A stretch of 5,246 bases of DNA from Anaerolineae bacterium (lineage in GTDB: Bacteria; Chloroflexota; Anaerolineae; Promineifilales; Promineifilaceae), in the NCBI GenBank assembly GCA_028277515.1, contig JANQGC010000074.1, positions 1 through 5,246 of the forward strand, written 5' to 3'. The position numbers were made by a program, and so were the translations under genes. Of this stretch, positions 1 to 5,246 are shown piece by piece. The notes under the pieces were generated by a model that saw only the letters and a list, made by a program, of their open reading frames with translations, searched no databases and had not been told where the DNA came from. Position 1 is the first letter of the stretch, and each line of letters opens with the position of its first letter.

Positions 1-98
1 AAATAATAAAAGATGGGCGAAATGAGCGAAGAGGAATCGAGTTAAACCTTAGGCAGAAATCCGGTCATACATTAATCTAATCAAAAAATCGGATAAAC
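1..98. other. Non-coding, AT-rich edge, no gene recognised
   Basis: No reading frame with a credible start or family match is visible. A plus-strand frame is open from base 3 to a TAA at 78-80 (IIKDGRNERRGIELNL and onward), so the tail of a plus-strand gene from outside the window cannot be excluded, but nothing in it is recognisable. Confidence 0.35.
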
Positions 99-153
99 GT
101 AACCGAGGATTTATATCCTCGCTGGAGGGGCGCGAAATGGATTTCGCGGTTAC
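99..153. repeat. Compact two-hairpin palindromic element with closing stem
   Basis: A closing stem GTAAC (99-103)/GTTAC (149-153) encloses two perfect hairpins. One is CGAGGAT (104-110)/ATCCTCG (115-121) with loop TTAT. The other is CGCGAAAT (131-138)/ATTTCGCG (141-148), nearly loopless in DNA and a 7-pair stem with loop TGGA as RNA. The 9-base linker CTGGAGGGG joins them. The outer arms abut the hairpins with no unpaired base, giving a tidy three-way junction. It lies 31 bases past the sulfotransferase stop. It resembles REP-type palindromic elements or a structured 3' end; on the minus strand a run of six Ts (88-83) follows about ten bases after the closing stem, so a weak terminator role is possible. 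Confidence 0.6.
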
Positions 154-183
154 TGGATTCATCAATCTCCGAATTACTTTTGC

Positions 184-987
184 TTAACAACTTGTTGGAT
201 CGACTGTCAGGCAATATTTTTCCATCGCTTTTCTACAGGCTTCATATTCCTGCTGCGCGGTTATTAATTGGGCGGCAGGAATCGACGGCCGTTCCACTTG
301 TTGCTCCTCTTTTTGCCGCACAATTTTTCCTTTTGAAATGTTTTCGGAGTTATCTCCAAACGTGAACTTTCCCGTCGCTTGCGTTGTTTCATATTTTTCC
401 GATAAAGGCTCACTTAAATCAAGGTACCGCTCGAGCGCTGTGAAGACCAGCGGTGTGCAATTGATCAACTCGTCAAATCTTAAGAATAGACAGGTTTTTT
501 CAGGCCCAACTTGCTCCACATAATGGCGCAGCGCCCGGGCACGTCGCTCATAAGATTGAATGGCATTGGCTGTTTGCTTACTGTTCGTAGCCCTCAAAAG
601 ACTGCGGATCGTATCCTGGGGATTGCGGATTAAGAATATTATCTTGAAACGATCATCCTGAAAATGAGTTATATCATCGGTGCTCAGCAATTCGTTATGG
701 ACCAACTTATCAAGGATGTATCGCGTGTTACCCTTTGAAGAAATGCCATAGCGTCTTTGAAAATAGCGCGTTTTGCCAACGATTCGTTGCAGACCCGCAA
801 AGGATGTTGGTTTCATTTTCGTTTCTCCAATTCCGTCAATTTCGGGGTTGCTGTTTAAAATATGGGTCAACAGGGATGAGCCAGATCGGGGCATTGCCAG
901 AATGAAAATAAATTCTGTTGAGCGTCGAACAATCATTTCCGTCGCCCCAATCAAGTAAAAGCCTAGATTTTTAACACGCGCTTTCAT
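184..987 (-). CDS. PAPS-dependent sulfotransferase family protein
   Basis: Predicted cytoplasmic sulfotransferase, 267 aa, that would move a sulfuryl group from 3'-phosphoadenylyl sulfate (PAPS) to an acceptor hydroxyl. The 5'-phosphosulfate loop is visible as PRSGSSLL at residues 33-40, preceded by the hydrophobic strand FIFILAM. The 3'-phosphate site is IRNPQDTIRSLL at 120-131, with R121 and S129 in the family's R-x7-S spacing. A later LRFDELI segment (169-175) matches the usual 'R(Y/F)EDL' region, and GDNSENISKGKI (211-222) resembles the C-terminal PAPS-binding loop. The ATG at 987 is chosen because GAAGGA lies 7 bases upstream. It is the last gene of the apparent operon, 21 bases after the hydrolase stop. 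It looks richer in AT than the genes upstream. The acceptor (sugar, lipid or protein) cannot be read from the sequence. The family call is firm; the role in glycan sulfation is inferred from the neighbours. Confidence 0.88.
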   Translation of the reverse strand: MKARVKNLGFYLIGATEMIVRRSTEFIFILAMPRSGSSLLTHILNSNPEIDGIGETKMKPTSFAGLQRIVGKTRYFQRRYGISSKGNTRYILDKLVHNELLSTDDITHFQDDRFKIIFLIRNPQDTIRSLLRATNSKQTANAIQSYERRARALRHYVEQVGPEKTCLFLRFDELINCTPLVFTALERYLDLSEPLSEKYETTQATGKFTFGDNSENISKGKIVRQKEEQQVERPSIPAAQLITAQQEYEACRKAMEKYCLTVDPTSC

Positions 988-994
988 GTGCTGA

Positions 995-1000
995 TCCTTC
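995..1000 (-). promoter_or_regulatory. Ribosome binding site of the sulfotransferase
   Basis: On the minus strand GAAGGA sits 7 bases before the ATG at 987, inside the 21-base gap after the hydrolase stop codon. It fixes the sulfotransferase start and shows that this gene is translated from its own site on the shared message, not by stop-start overlap. Confidence 0.7.
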
Positions 1001-1008
1001 GTTGATTT

Positions 1009-2271
1009 CTATATCGAATAGATCACGACCTGCCCCGCCTCAGGAAGGGCGCCGGTGTGGTCCCCAGCCAGGGGCAGCCAAATACGTCCCCCCGGCGGGT
1101 TGGAAACACGGCCGAGATCAGGAATATAGGTTATATGTTGATCTCCTGCAAAACGGCAAATCCATAATAGGTCCGCTCCATCCAATTCATAGGAGACGGT
1201 ATTCAGCCTGGGCATTGATCGGTATCGTTGGTGGGAAAGGTCCAGCAGATAGGGTGTTTTCAGTGCCATAGCCTGCTCAAAGGTTTGCTTGCCCCAATGG
1301 GCCAGAAATCGGCCGTCACCCACATTCCAAATGCCATGCGCACCGTAGCAATAGCCGGCGCATCCGGCCAGCATGGATGTCCAATAGGCAAAGAGTTGAT
1401 CCGCGACATAAAAATCGTCGCGAATCCCTTCATACCAGGGTTCCAAATTAATAAAAGGGCGCGGATCGCTTTGGGATTGATGCGCCAACGGCATTTGCCA
1501 TAATTTGTTTTTTGACTTCTGGGAATGGCCGGTCTGGGTGGTGTTGGCGGCCAATAGCTGGGGATGATGGACCACCTCGAATCCCGTTTCCAGGTCATTG
1601 GTGTGAATGATTATAGGCCGGTTGGTCATCGTATGAACATCGTCTAACATGGCCGACCAGGCGGCTGCTCTTTCATTTTTGAGCCGGGCAGAAGGCTCTC
1701 TGCGCCAGGATTTTATGCGGCCGATCAGCTTATATCCTAAGGCGCGCATCCGTCCGGGCAGCCAGGTTGGCGGGTGCGGGCCTTTTAGATCGGCAGTGGA
1801 TAAATTGGGTAATAACATGTTTTCTCGCCCAATCCACAAATTGGATTCCCCGGCCAGACAGTAAATGACGTTACAGTCATCCAGGTGGCTGATGATATGC
1901 CGCCACCAATCGACCATTTTTTGCTGCCCCAGCCAAACGATTTGGTGGCCCCAGGCTCCGTACACGATGACGCCTAATCCGAGTTCATTTAATTGCCGGA
2001 TCTTTTGCCGGGCGTATGCCAGGTAATTTTGATTGAACGTTCCGGCTAAAGTCCAGGCCGGGCCGGCGTGACCGGCGGCGGATGGATGTTCGGGTCCGAC
2101 TTCCGGGGGAATGCCTACGACGAGTTGCACGGCCGAAAATCCTTGCTGCACGCGCAGTCTTGCTAATTTTTCAAATTGTTTTTCGGATAACCTGTTGGTT
2201 AATCCATACCACCAGGTGTCGGCCAGGAACCCGGCGAATGGCGTTCCTGAATCAAAAATTTGACGCTCCAC
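1009..2271 (-). CDS. DUF4038 / apiosidase-like (GH140-like) putative glycoside hydrolase
   Basis: Likely TIM-barrel glycoside hydrolase of the DUF4038/apiosidase-like group, about 420 aa from the GTG at 2271. Family landmarks, numbered from that GTG: FAGFLADTWWYGL at 12-24 (family pattern PFf-x-x-DTaW), QGFSAVQLVV at 43-52 (QGFNvIQ), AGESN at 140-144, TQTGH at 245-249 (usually QSGH), NLEPWYEG at 275-282, and AYWTSMLAGCAGYCYGAHG at 295-313 with W315 just after. The last ~80 residues form a short beta-rich tail ending QVVIYSI, where relatives carry a collagen-binding-like domain. E142, E277 and E281 are candidate catalytic acids. No signal peptide is visible, so it should act in the cytoplasm. 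An upstream ATG at 2349 is in frame, but it lacks a ribosome site and would add 26 residues that only shadow the preceding gene. GTG 2271 overlaps that gene by 20 bases, suggesting coupled translation; an ATT at 2259, with GGTGGAG six bases before it, is a rarer alternative. The substrate is unknown. Confidence 0.78.
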   Translation of the reverse strand: MERQIFDSGTPFAGFLADTWWYGLTNRLSEKQFEKLARLRVQQGFSAVQLVVGIPPEVGPEHPSAAGHAGPAWTLAGTFNQNYLAYARQKIRQLNELGLGVIVYGAWGHQIVWLGQQKMVDWWRHIISHLDDCNVIYCLAGESNLWIGRENMLLPNLSTADLKGPHPPTWLPGRMRALGYKLIGRIKSWRREPSARLKNERAAAWSAMLDDVHTMTNRPIIIHTNDLETGFEVVHHPQLLAANTTQTGHSQKSKNKLWQMPLAHQSQSDPRPFINLEPWYEGIRDDFYVADQLFAYWTSMLAGCAGYCYGAHGIWNVGDGRFLAHWGKQTFEQAMALKTPYLLDLSHQRYRSMPRLNTVSYELDGADLLWICRFAGDQHITYIPDLGRVSNPPGGRIWLPLAGDHTGALPEAGQVVIYSI

Positions 2272-3454
2272 CTTCTGCGGCCGGGGCCATACACCGGTGC
2301 ATAATCTCTCTCCACCCACGCAGGGCAACGCTGTCCGGCAGGTCGACATCAGCGAAGGTGATATGCTGGCCAGGTTCGATAGGTTCCTTGACCACAGCCT
2401 GGCTTAGCAGACCGATGGGTACATGATCCGGTTTGCCGGCTATTTTGATGGCTTCTCCGCGGATGTCGAAGCTGCCGATGGCGCGCTCGATCACCTCGCC
2501 GGGTTTGAACGTCCGTTTAGCAATTGACTCCACACTGATGCGTGGTCTTTTAGAATTGGTCAGCAGCGCGCTTCCATCCTGGACAACCCTTTTGATTGTT
2601 TTGGGAATTTCCAGGTGGCAGAGATGGTATGGGCGCACGATTGTATAGTATGGCCCTTCACCCAGCTTGTAATATTTCAAATAAGGGCTTTGTTCTTCAT
2701 CATGTCGGCCGGTGATAAAGACACCCGGAGGCGATTTTCGGGCGCGTATAAAGTCGCTGACCGGTCGACCTAAAGCATCAGCCCTGGCTGCCAACATATT
2801 GGCTCCATCTTCCAGCATTTCTGATACGAGCCCGCTTAATCCATCTTGCAAAATGTCGGCTCCCAGCCCGTTGGCCGCCAGCGCCTGCTCGATCTGCACT
2901 TTGGTACCGTCGGTGAATGAAGTCACTTGGGTCAGGCTGATGCCTAGTTTTTTGGACCAGTAATCCATATCTTCCGGGGATGGATTATGGTCGAGGAACC
3001 ATTTGACGTTGCCATACACCAGGGGTTGGATGCCCATCAGGAGACACTCTTCTTTCAATGCCGCGAGTGAACCCGGCTGATCTCCTTCCGCTTCTGTAAT
3101 AAAACCCCTGGTCAATAAATAGCTGCCTGTCGTCACATGCAGCTCAGCGTCCATGGTCACGACCGGTAGACCGGCATCTAAGACCTGTTCTAAAACAGCG
3201 GTTGCATAAACCACATCACCGGAGCATTCAACGACCAGGTCCGCATGATCGATCAGTTCGTTGACATTATTGGTCAACAAATCCGTTCTGGGATAATCCT
3301 GGGCTGATAGAGGATCGCGGCGGGTCAAGACACGCGTAACTTGATATTCTGCAAATTGATGCAAAAGCATAACCAGCCCGCTGGACACGAATCCACTGCC
3401 AATTAGACCTATCCTTATAGGAGAATTGGAATCATTTTGATAATCCACTGACAT
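2252..3454 (-). CDS. NAD(P)-dependent oxidoreductase with C-terminal SAF domain (COG4091-like)
   Basis: A 400-aa, soluble, two-domain protein. The N-terminal Rossmann fold has GLIGSGFVSSGL at residues 16-27 and a second strand ending VLTRRD at 42-47; the basic residues there would suit NADP(H). The acidic strand ADLVVECSGD follows, then a homoserine dehydrogenase-like middle with VTSFTDGTKVQIEQALAANG, which matches the SFTDGTK-x-x-x-E-x-x-x-AN pattern of this group. Residues from about 305 form a SAF domain (GEVIERAIG, VPIGLLSQAVVKEPIEPGQ, ITFADVDL), as found in FlgA, NeuB and altronate dehydratases; such proteins are often mislabelled FlgA for this reason. Relatives are called predicted homoserine dehydrogenases, but a threonine-pathway role is unlikely because no amino-acid genes are nearby. 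An unusual sugar or polyol substrate is inferred. The ATG at 3454 follows an AAAGGGA site and leads the three-gene operon. The 3' end overlaps the hydrolase start. Confidence 0.8.
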   Translation of the reverse strand: MSVDYQNDSNSPIRIGLIGSGFVSSGLVMLLHQFAEYQVTRVLTRRDPLSAQDYPRTDLLTNNVNELIDHADLVVECSGDVVYATAVLEQVLDAGLPVVTMDAELHVTTGSYLLTRGFITEAEGDQPGSLAALKEECLLMGIQPLVYGNVKWFLDHNPSPEDMDYWSKKLGISLTQVTSFTDGTKVQIEQALAANGLGADILQDGLSGLVSEMLEDGANMLAARADALGRPVSDFIRARKSPPGVFITGRHDEEQSPYLKYYKLGEGPYYTIVRPYHLCHLEIPKTIKRVVQDGSALLTNSKRPRISVESIAKRTFKPGEVIERAIGSFDIRGEAIKIAGKPDHVPIGLLSQAVVKEPIEPGQHITFADVDLPDSVALRGWREIMHRCMAPAAEGGASNF

Positions 3455-3472
3455 GTTTCCCTTTCTGTAGCA

Positions 3473-3494
3473 ATTCTAATAGATATATTAGAAT
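3473..3494. promoter_or_regulatory. AT-rich 22-base palindrome upstream of the oxidoreductase, possible operator
   Basis: Perfect 9-base arms, ATTCTAATA (3473-3481) and TATTAGAAT (3486-3494), are separated by GATA. The palindrome ends 18 bases before the oxidoreductase ATG, just upstream of its AAAGGGA ribosome site. Its AT-rich core could overlap a -10 region for the operon, which would make it a good place for a dimeric repressor; alternatively it forms a 5'-UTR hairpin. I could not find a convincing -35 box, so the promoter itself is not called. Confidence 0.4.
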
Positions 3495-3522
3495 AAAGCA
3501 CTTAAGAAAGGGCTTACGGTCA

Positions 3523-3537
3523 GTTTGTAAAACAAAC
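3523..3537. repeat. Short inverted repeat GTTTGT-AAA-ACAAAC
   Basis: Perfect 6-base arms around AAA. It shares the TTTGT/ACAAA word with the terminator-like hairpin immediately to its right, so it may be part of the same repeat cluster, or an independent protein-binding site upstream of the oxidoreductase operon. Confidence 0.35.
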
Positions 3538-3604
3538 ATTCCTGTTTGTTTCTTTCCGCAAACAGGATTTTTTAGGGTACAGTGGCTGCAAACAAGAATG
3601 TTTA
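3533..3604. repeat. Imperfect long inverted repeat, CAAACATTCCTGTTTG and its reverse copy
   Basis: The 16-base unit at 3533-3548 and the unit CAAACAAGAATGTTTA at 3589-3604 are reverse complements at 14 of 16 positions. A third half-copy, CAAACAGGA at 3559-3567, lies between them. The first unit is itself a palindrome (CAAACA-TTCC-TGTTTG). The nested arms can fold in at least two mutually exclusive ways. The whole lies in the gap between the glycosyltransferase stop and the oxidoreductase operon. It could be a compound terminator or the remnant of a small palindromic repeat element. Confidence 0.5.
3540..3573. terminator. Terminator-like hairpin, possibly bidirectional
   Basis: TCCTGTTTG (3540-3548) pairs with CAAACAGGA (3559-3567) in a 9-base stem with a 10-base loop, followed directly on the plus strand by six Ts (3568-3573). 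Read on the minus strand, the direction of all genes here, the stem is followed by the T-rich ATGTTTGTTTT. It lies 52 bases or more past the glycosyltransferase stop, so it probably ends that transcript and separates it from the downstream operon. The better T-run faces the plus strand, where no gene is seen, so the direction is uncertain. Confidence 0.45.
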
Positions 3605-3624
3605 CGCTACGGCAATATGCGAAA

Positions 3625-5246
3625 TTATGGGTCGATCTGGTAGGTGGCGAATAGCATTTCTCCGTTTTCGGCGATGAACTCGCGGTAGCGGCCGTCAGGA
3701 TAGCTCACGGTCACGAATGGCAGTTCATTTAAACGTTCGGGCAGAAAGATGAAGATGGTCGGATCATCTTCCTCCCAGTTCGGAGGCTCGTCAATCGGTT
3801 CGGCAACGTCGTGCCCAGCCATACGCGGCGCCAGATAGGGAATGGTCGAATGACTGAAATAGCCCATTCGGGGAAAGCCAAAGAAGTAGACTTCCTGGTC
3901 AGGGTCACCTTGTTCTAATAAGTAATCGGCGACCCGCGTGGCCACGACTGTGTTTAAGCCGCCCAGGACGTAATTCCTGTAAACCGTGCGGAAATAGTAG
4001 TTCACATCAAGCAAGGCGATGATGAACAGCAAGGCCAGGATAGCCCCAATAATAACCTGTTTATAATCAGGCCAAAACTGGGCCATCCAGCCGCCAAATT
4101 GGGCCAACGGTACGGCCACCAGGATAGCGACGATGGGCATGACCATGACATACCGTTGGGAGGCGGGGGCGAAGCTGCTGACGGAACCGGCGATGATGGC
4201 GGCAATGATCGGTAGGAACAGCAGTAGATAGCGCAGGTCAAAATGCAGGATGCCCCAGAAGACACCCAGGAGAAACAAGGTGGCGGCCAATGGCAGCAGC
4301 AAGGGCGCTCCCGGTGCGTAGAGCAGACGCAGTGGTTCATTGGTGAAACCGAGAGCGGTGAGGCGCATTTGCTCGCCCACTATTTGGACGGCCGATTGTC
4401 CTGTTCGTTCGACTTCTTCCTGAAGCTGATCGCCGAGCATCGTCACCCGGTTCAGCGGCGCATTGAACTCATCCGGGTGGCGGGCATACAGAATGAGCAG
4501 GGGCAAGGCGATGACCAGGGCCGCGTATGCGGCGAGGATCAGGCCGGGCAGTCGTTTCTTGAAGGTTGCTCTCTCGCTGAAAAAAGCGGTGCCTGCCCAG
4601 AGCAGCAGGATAATGGGCAGAACACGGATGCTGACGTAAAAGTATTGGCCCAATCCGAGGGCCAGGCCGCAGAGGATGAAGCTAAGGCGACGGCCGTTTT
4701 TCCAGCCGTCCCATAAACCCAACAGCGCCAGCGTCCCGAACAGACCATCCCAAATATTATTAAGACCGATGCGGCTCATGTGAATATGGTAATGAGAAAA
4801 GGTCAGATAAACGGCGGCCATAAGGCCCGCCAACCGGCCGAACAGAACCCGGCCCAACCAGTAAACAGCGATGATGGTCAATGCGCCGGCGACGGCCGAA
4901 CTCAAGCGTAGCGCTTCCACCGTCTGCCCAAACAGGGCGACAAAAGCCCCCTGTACGGCAAAGTAGAAAGAGGGAAAGGAAAACCAGCCAAAGGTGAACA
5001 GGTTGTTGAACTGCCCTTGCACGAAGGAGACGGCATTCAAACCGGCCGATCCTTCATCACCGGAAAAAGTGGTCGGGATTCGATCCGTGGCCAGACCGCG
5101 CAACAGCAGAGCCAGGGCCAGCAAAATGGCCATAACGATGAAATCGGAACGTTTGAGGCGGATGGGTTGCGTCCCATCTTCCAGCGATCCGCCGAGCACA
5201 CAGATGACAGCCAGCAGCCAGGATAGGAGCGAGACCAGGAAGTGGC
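3625..5246 (-). CDS. GT39/ArnT/PMT-like membrane glycosyltransferase, 5' end cut by the window
   Basis: Multi-pass GT-C fold glycosyltransferase that would transfer a sugar from a polyprenyl-phosphate donor at the outer face of the membrane. Numbering from the GTG at 5199: a transmembrane helix at about 20-37 leads to the loop TFSGDEGSAG, whose D48-E49 pair matches the catalytic acidic loop of this class. EALRLSSAVAG (95-105) and SHYHIHMSRIGLNN (135-148) are typical of the PMT_2/ArnT-like group. Roughly ten hydrophobic segments continue to about residue 400, then a soluble C-terminal domain of ~120 residues ends at the TAA at 3625. GTG 5199 is probably not the start: it lacks a ribosome site, and the frame stays open to 5246, encoding HFLVSLLSWLLAVICV, a hydrophobic, membrane-like stretch. 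The true N-terminus therefore lies outside. Donor and acceptor are unknown. It runs in the same direction as the operon but is 170 bases away, beyond a terminator-like hairpin. Confidence 0.85.
   Translation of the reverse strand, partial: HFLVSLLSWLLAVICVLGGSLEDGTQPIRLKRSDFIVMAILLALALLLRGLATDRIPTTFSGDEGSAGLNAVSFVQGQFNNLFTFGWFSFPSFYFAVQGAFVALFGQTVEALRLSSAVAGALTIIAVYWLGRVLFGRLAGLMAAVYLTFSHYHIHMSRIGLNNIWDGLFGTLALLGLWDGWKNGRRLSFILCGLALGLGQYFYVSIRVLPIILLLWAGTAFFSERATFKKRLPGLILAAYAALVIALPLLILYARHPDEFNAPLNRVTMLGDQLQEEVERTGQSAVQIVGEQMRLTALGFTNEPLRLLYAPGAPLLLPLAATLFLLGVFWGILHFDLRYLLLFLPIIAAIIAGSVSSFAPASQRYVMVMPIVAILVAVPLAQFGGWMAQFWPDYKQVIIGAILALLFIIALLDVNYYFRTVYRNYVLGGLNTVVATRVADYLLEQGDPDQEVYFFGFPRMGYFSHSTIPYLAPRMAGHDVAEPIDEPPNWEEDDPTIFIFLPERLNELPFVTVSYPDGRYREFIAENGEMLFATYQIDP

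Noticed and set aside
49..162. Minus-strand 37-codon open frame beginning MNPVTAKS, with GGAG five bases before its ATG
   Set aside because: The start looks acceptable and lies close behind the sulfotransferase, but most of the upstream part simply translates the palindromic element at 99-153, and the peptide has no recognisable feature. Conservation in a relative would reopen it.
1260..1598. Minus-strand 112-aa open frame within the hydrolase
   Set aside because: It is an out-of-frame shadow of the DUF4038-like gene, whose own frame holds all the family motifs in this stretch.
2272..2349. ATG at 2349 as the hydrolase start
   Set aside because: It lacks a ribosome site, would overlap the oxidoreductase by about 98 bases, and adds a Cys/Arg-rich stretch outside the family's conserved region.
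2082..2426. Plus-strand 114-aa open frame across the oxidoreductase/hydrolase junction
   Set aside because: It is antisense to two recognisable genes, has no family-like motif and no convincing ribosome site.
2252..3454. Flagellar FlgA or sialic-acid synthase assignment based on the SAF domain
   Set aside because: The N-terminal two thirds is a Rossmann/homoserine dehydrogenase-like oxidoreductase. The SAF domain is a shared accessory module and does not define the function.
3523..3604. Possible CRISPR array from repeated CAAACA/TGTTTG words
   Set aside because: The repeats are short, inverted rather than direct, and irregularly spaced, with no unique spacers and no cas gene nearby.
4243..4716. 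Plus-strand 157-aa open frame opposite the glycosyltransferase
   Set aside because: Its Gln/Glu/Gly-rich composition is what antisense reading of Leu (CTG) and other hydrophobic codons gives. The opposite strand encodes a clear GT39 membrane protein here.

Overview
The window holds four protein genes, all reading leftward on the minus strand, and two short non-coding gaps rich in inverted repeats. Nothing in it identifies the organism outright. The moderate GC content, a long multi-pass GT39-type glycosyltransferase, an oxidoreductase with a C-terminal SAF domain and an Anaerolineae-style hydrolase/sulfotransferase neighbourhood make an environmental Chloroflexota bacterium my best guess. This is inference, not proof.

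Layout from right to left, in transcription order: (1) 5246-3625, a GT39/ArnT/PMT-like membrane glycosyltransferase whose reading frame runs off the right edge, so its N-terminus is missing. (2) 3624-3455, a 170-base gap with a cluster of CAAACA/TGTTTG inverted repeats, a terminator-like hairpin and a 22-base AT-rich palindrome just ahead of the next start. (3) 3454-2252, an NAD(P)-binding oxidoreductase with a C-terminal SAF domain (predicted homoserine dehydrogenase-like, COG4091-type). (4) About 2271-1009, a DUF4038/apiosidase-like (GH140-like) putative glycoside hydrolase whose start overlaps the end of the oxidoreductase. (5) 987-184, a small PAPS-dependent sulfotransferase 21 bases downstream with a strong ribosome binding site. 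(6) 183-1, a non-coding tail carrying a compact two-hairpin palindromic element at 99-153.

Genes 3 to 5 are spaced like one operon (20-base overlap, then a 21-base gap). Together they suggest handling of an unusual sugar or glycan: an oxidoreductase for a small polyol, sugar or sugar-acid-like substrate, a cytoplasmic (no signal peptide) glycosidase-like protein and a sulfotransferase. The GT39 gene may belong to the same surface-glycan locus but is separated by the repeat-rich gap and probably has its own transcript. No mobile element, tRNA, rRNA or CRISPR array was seen.
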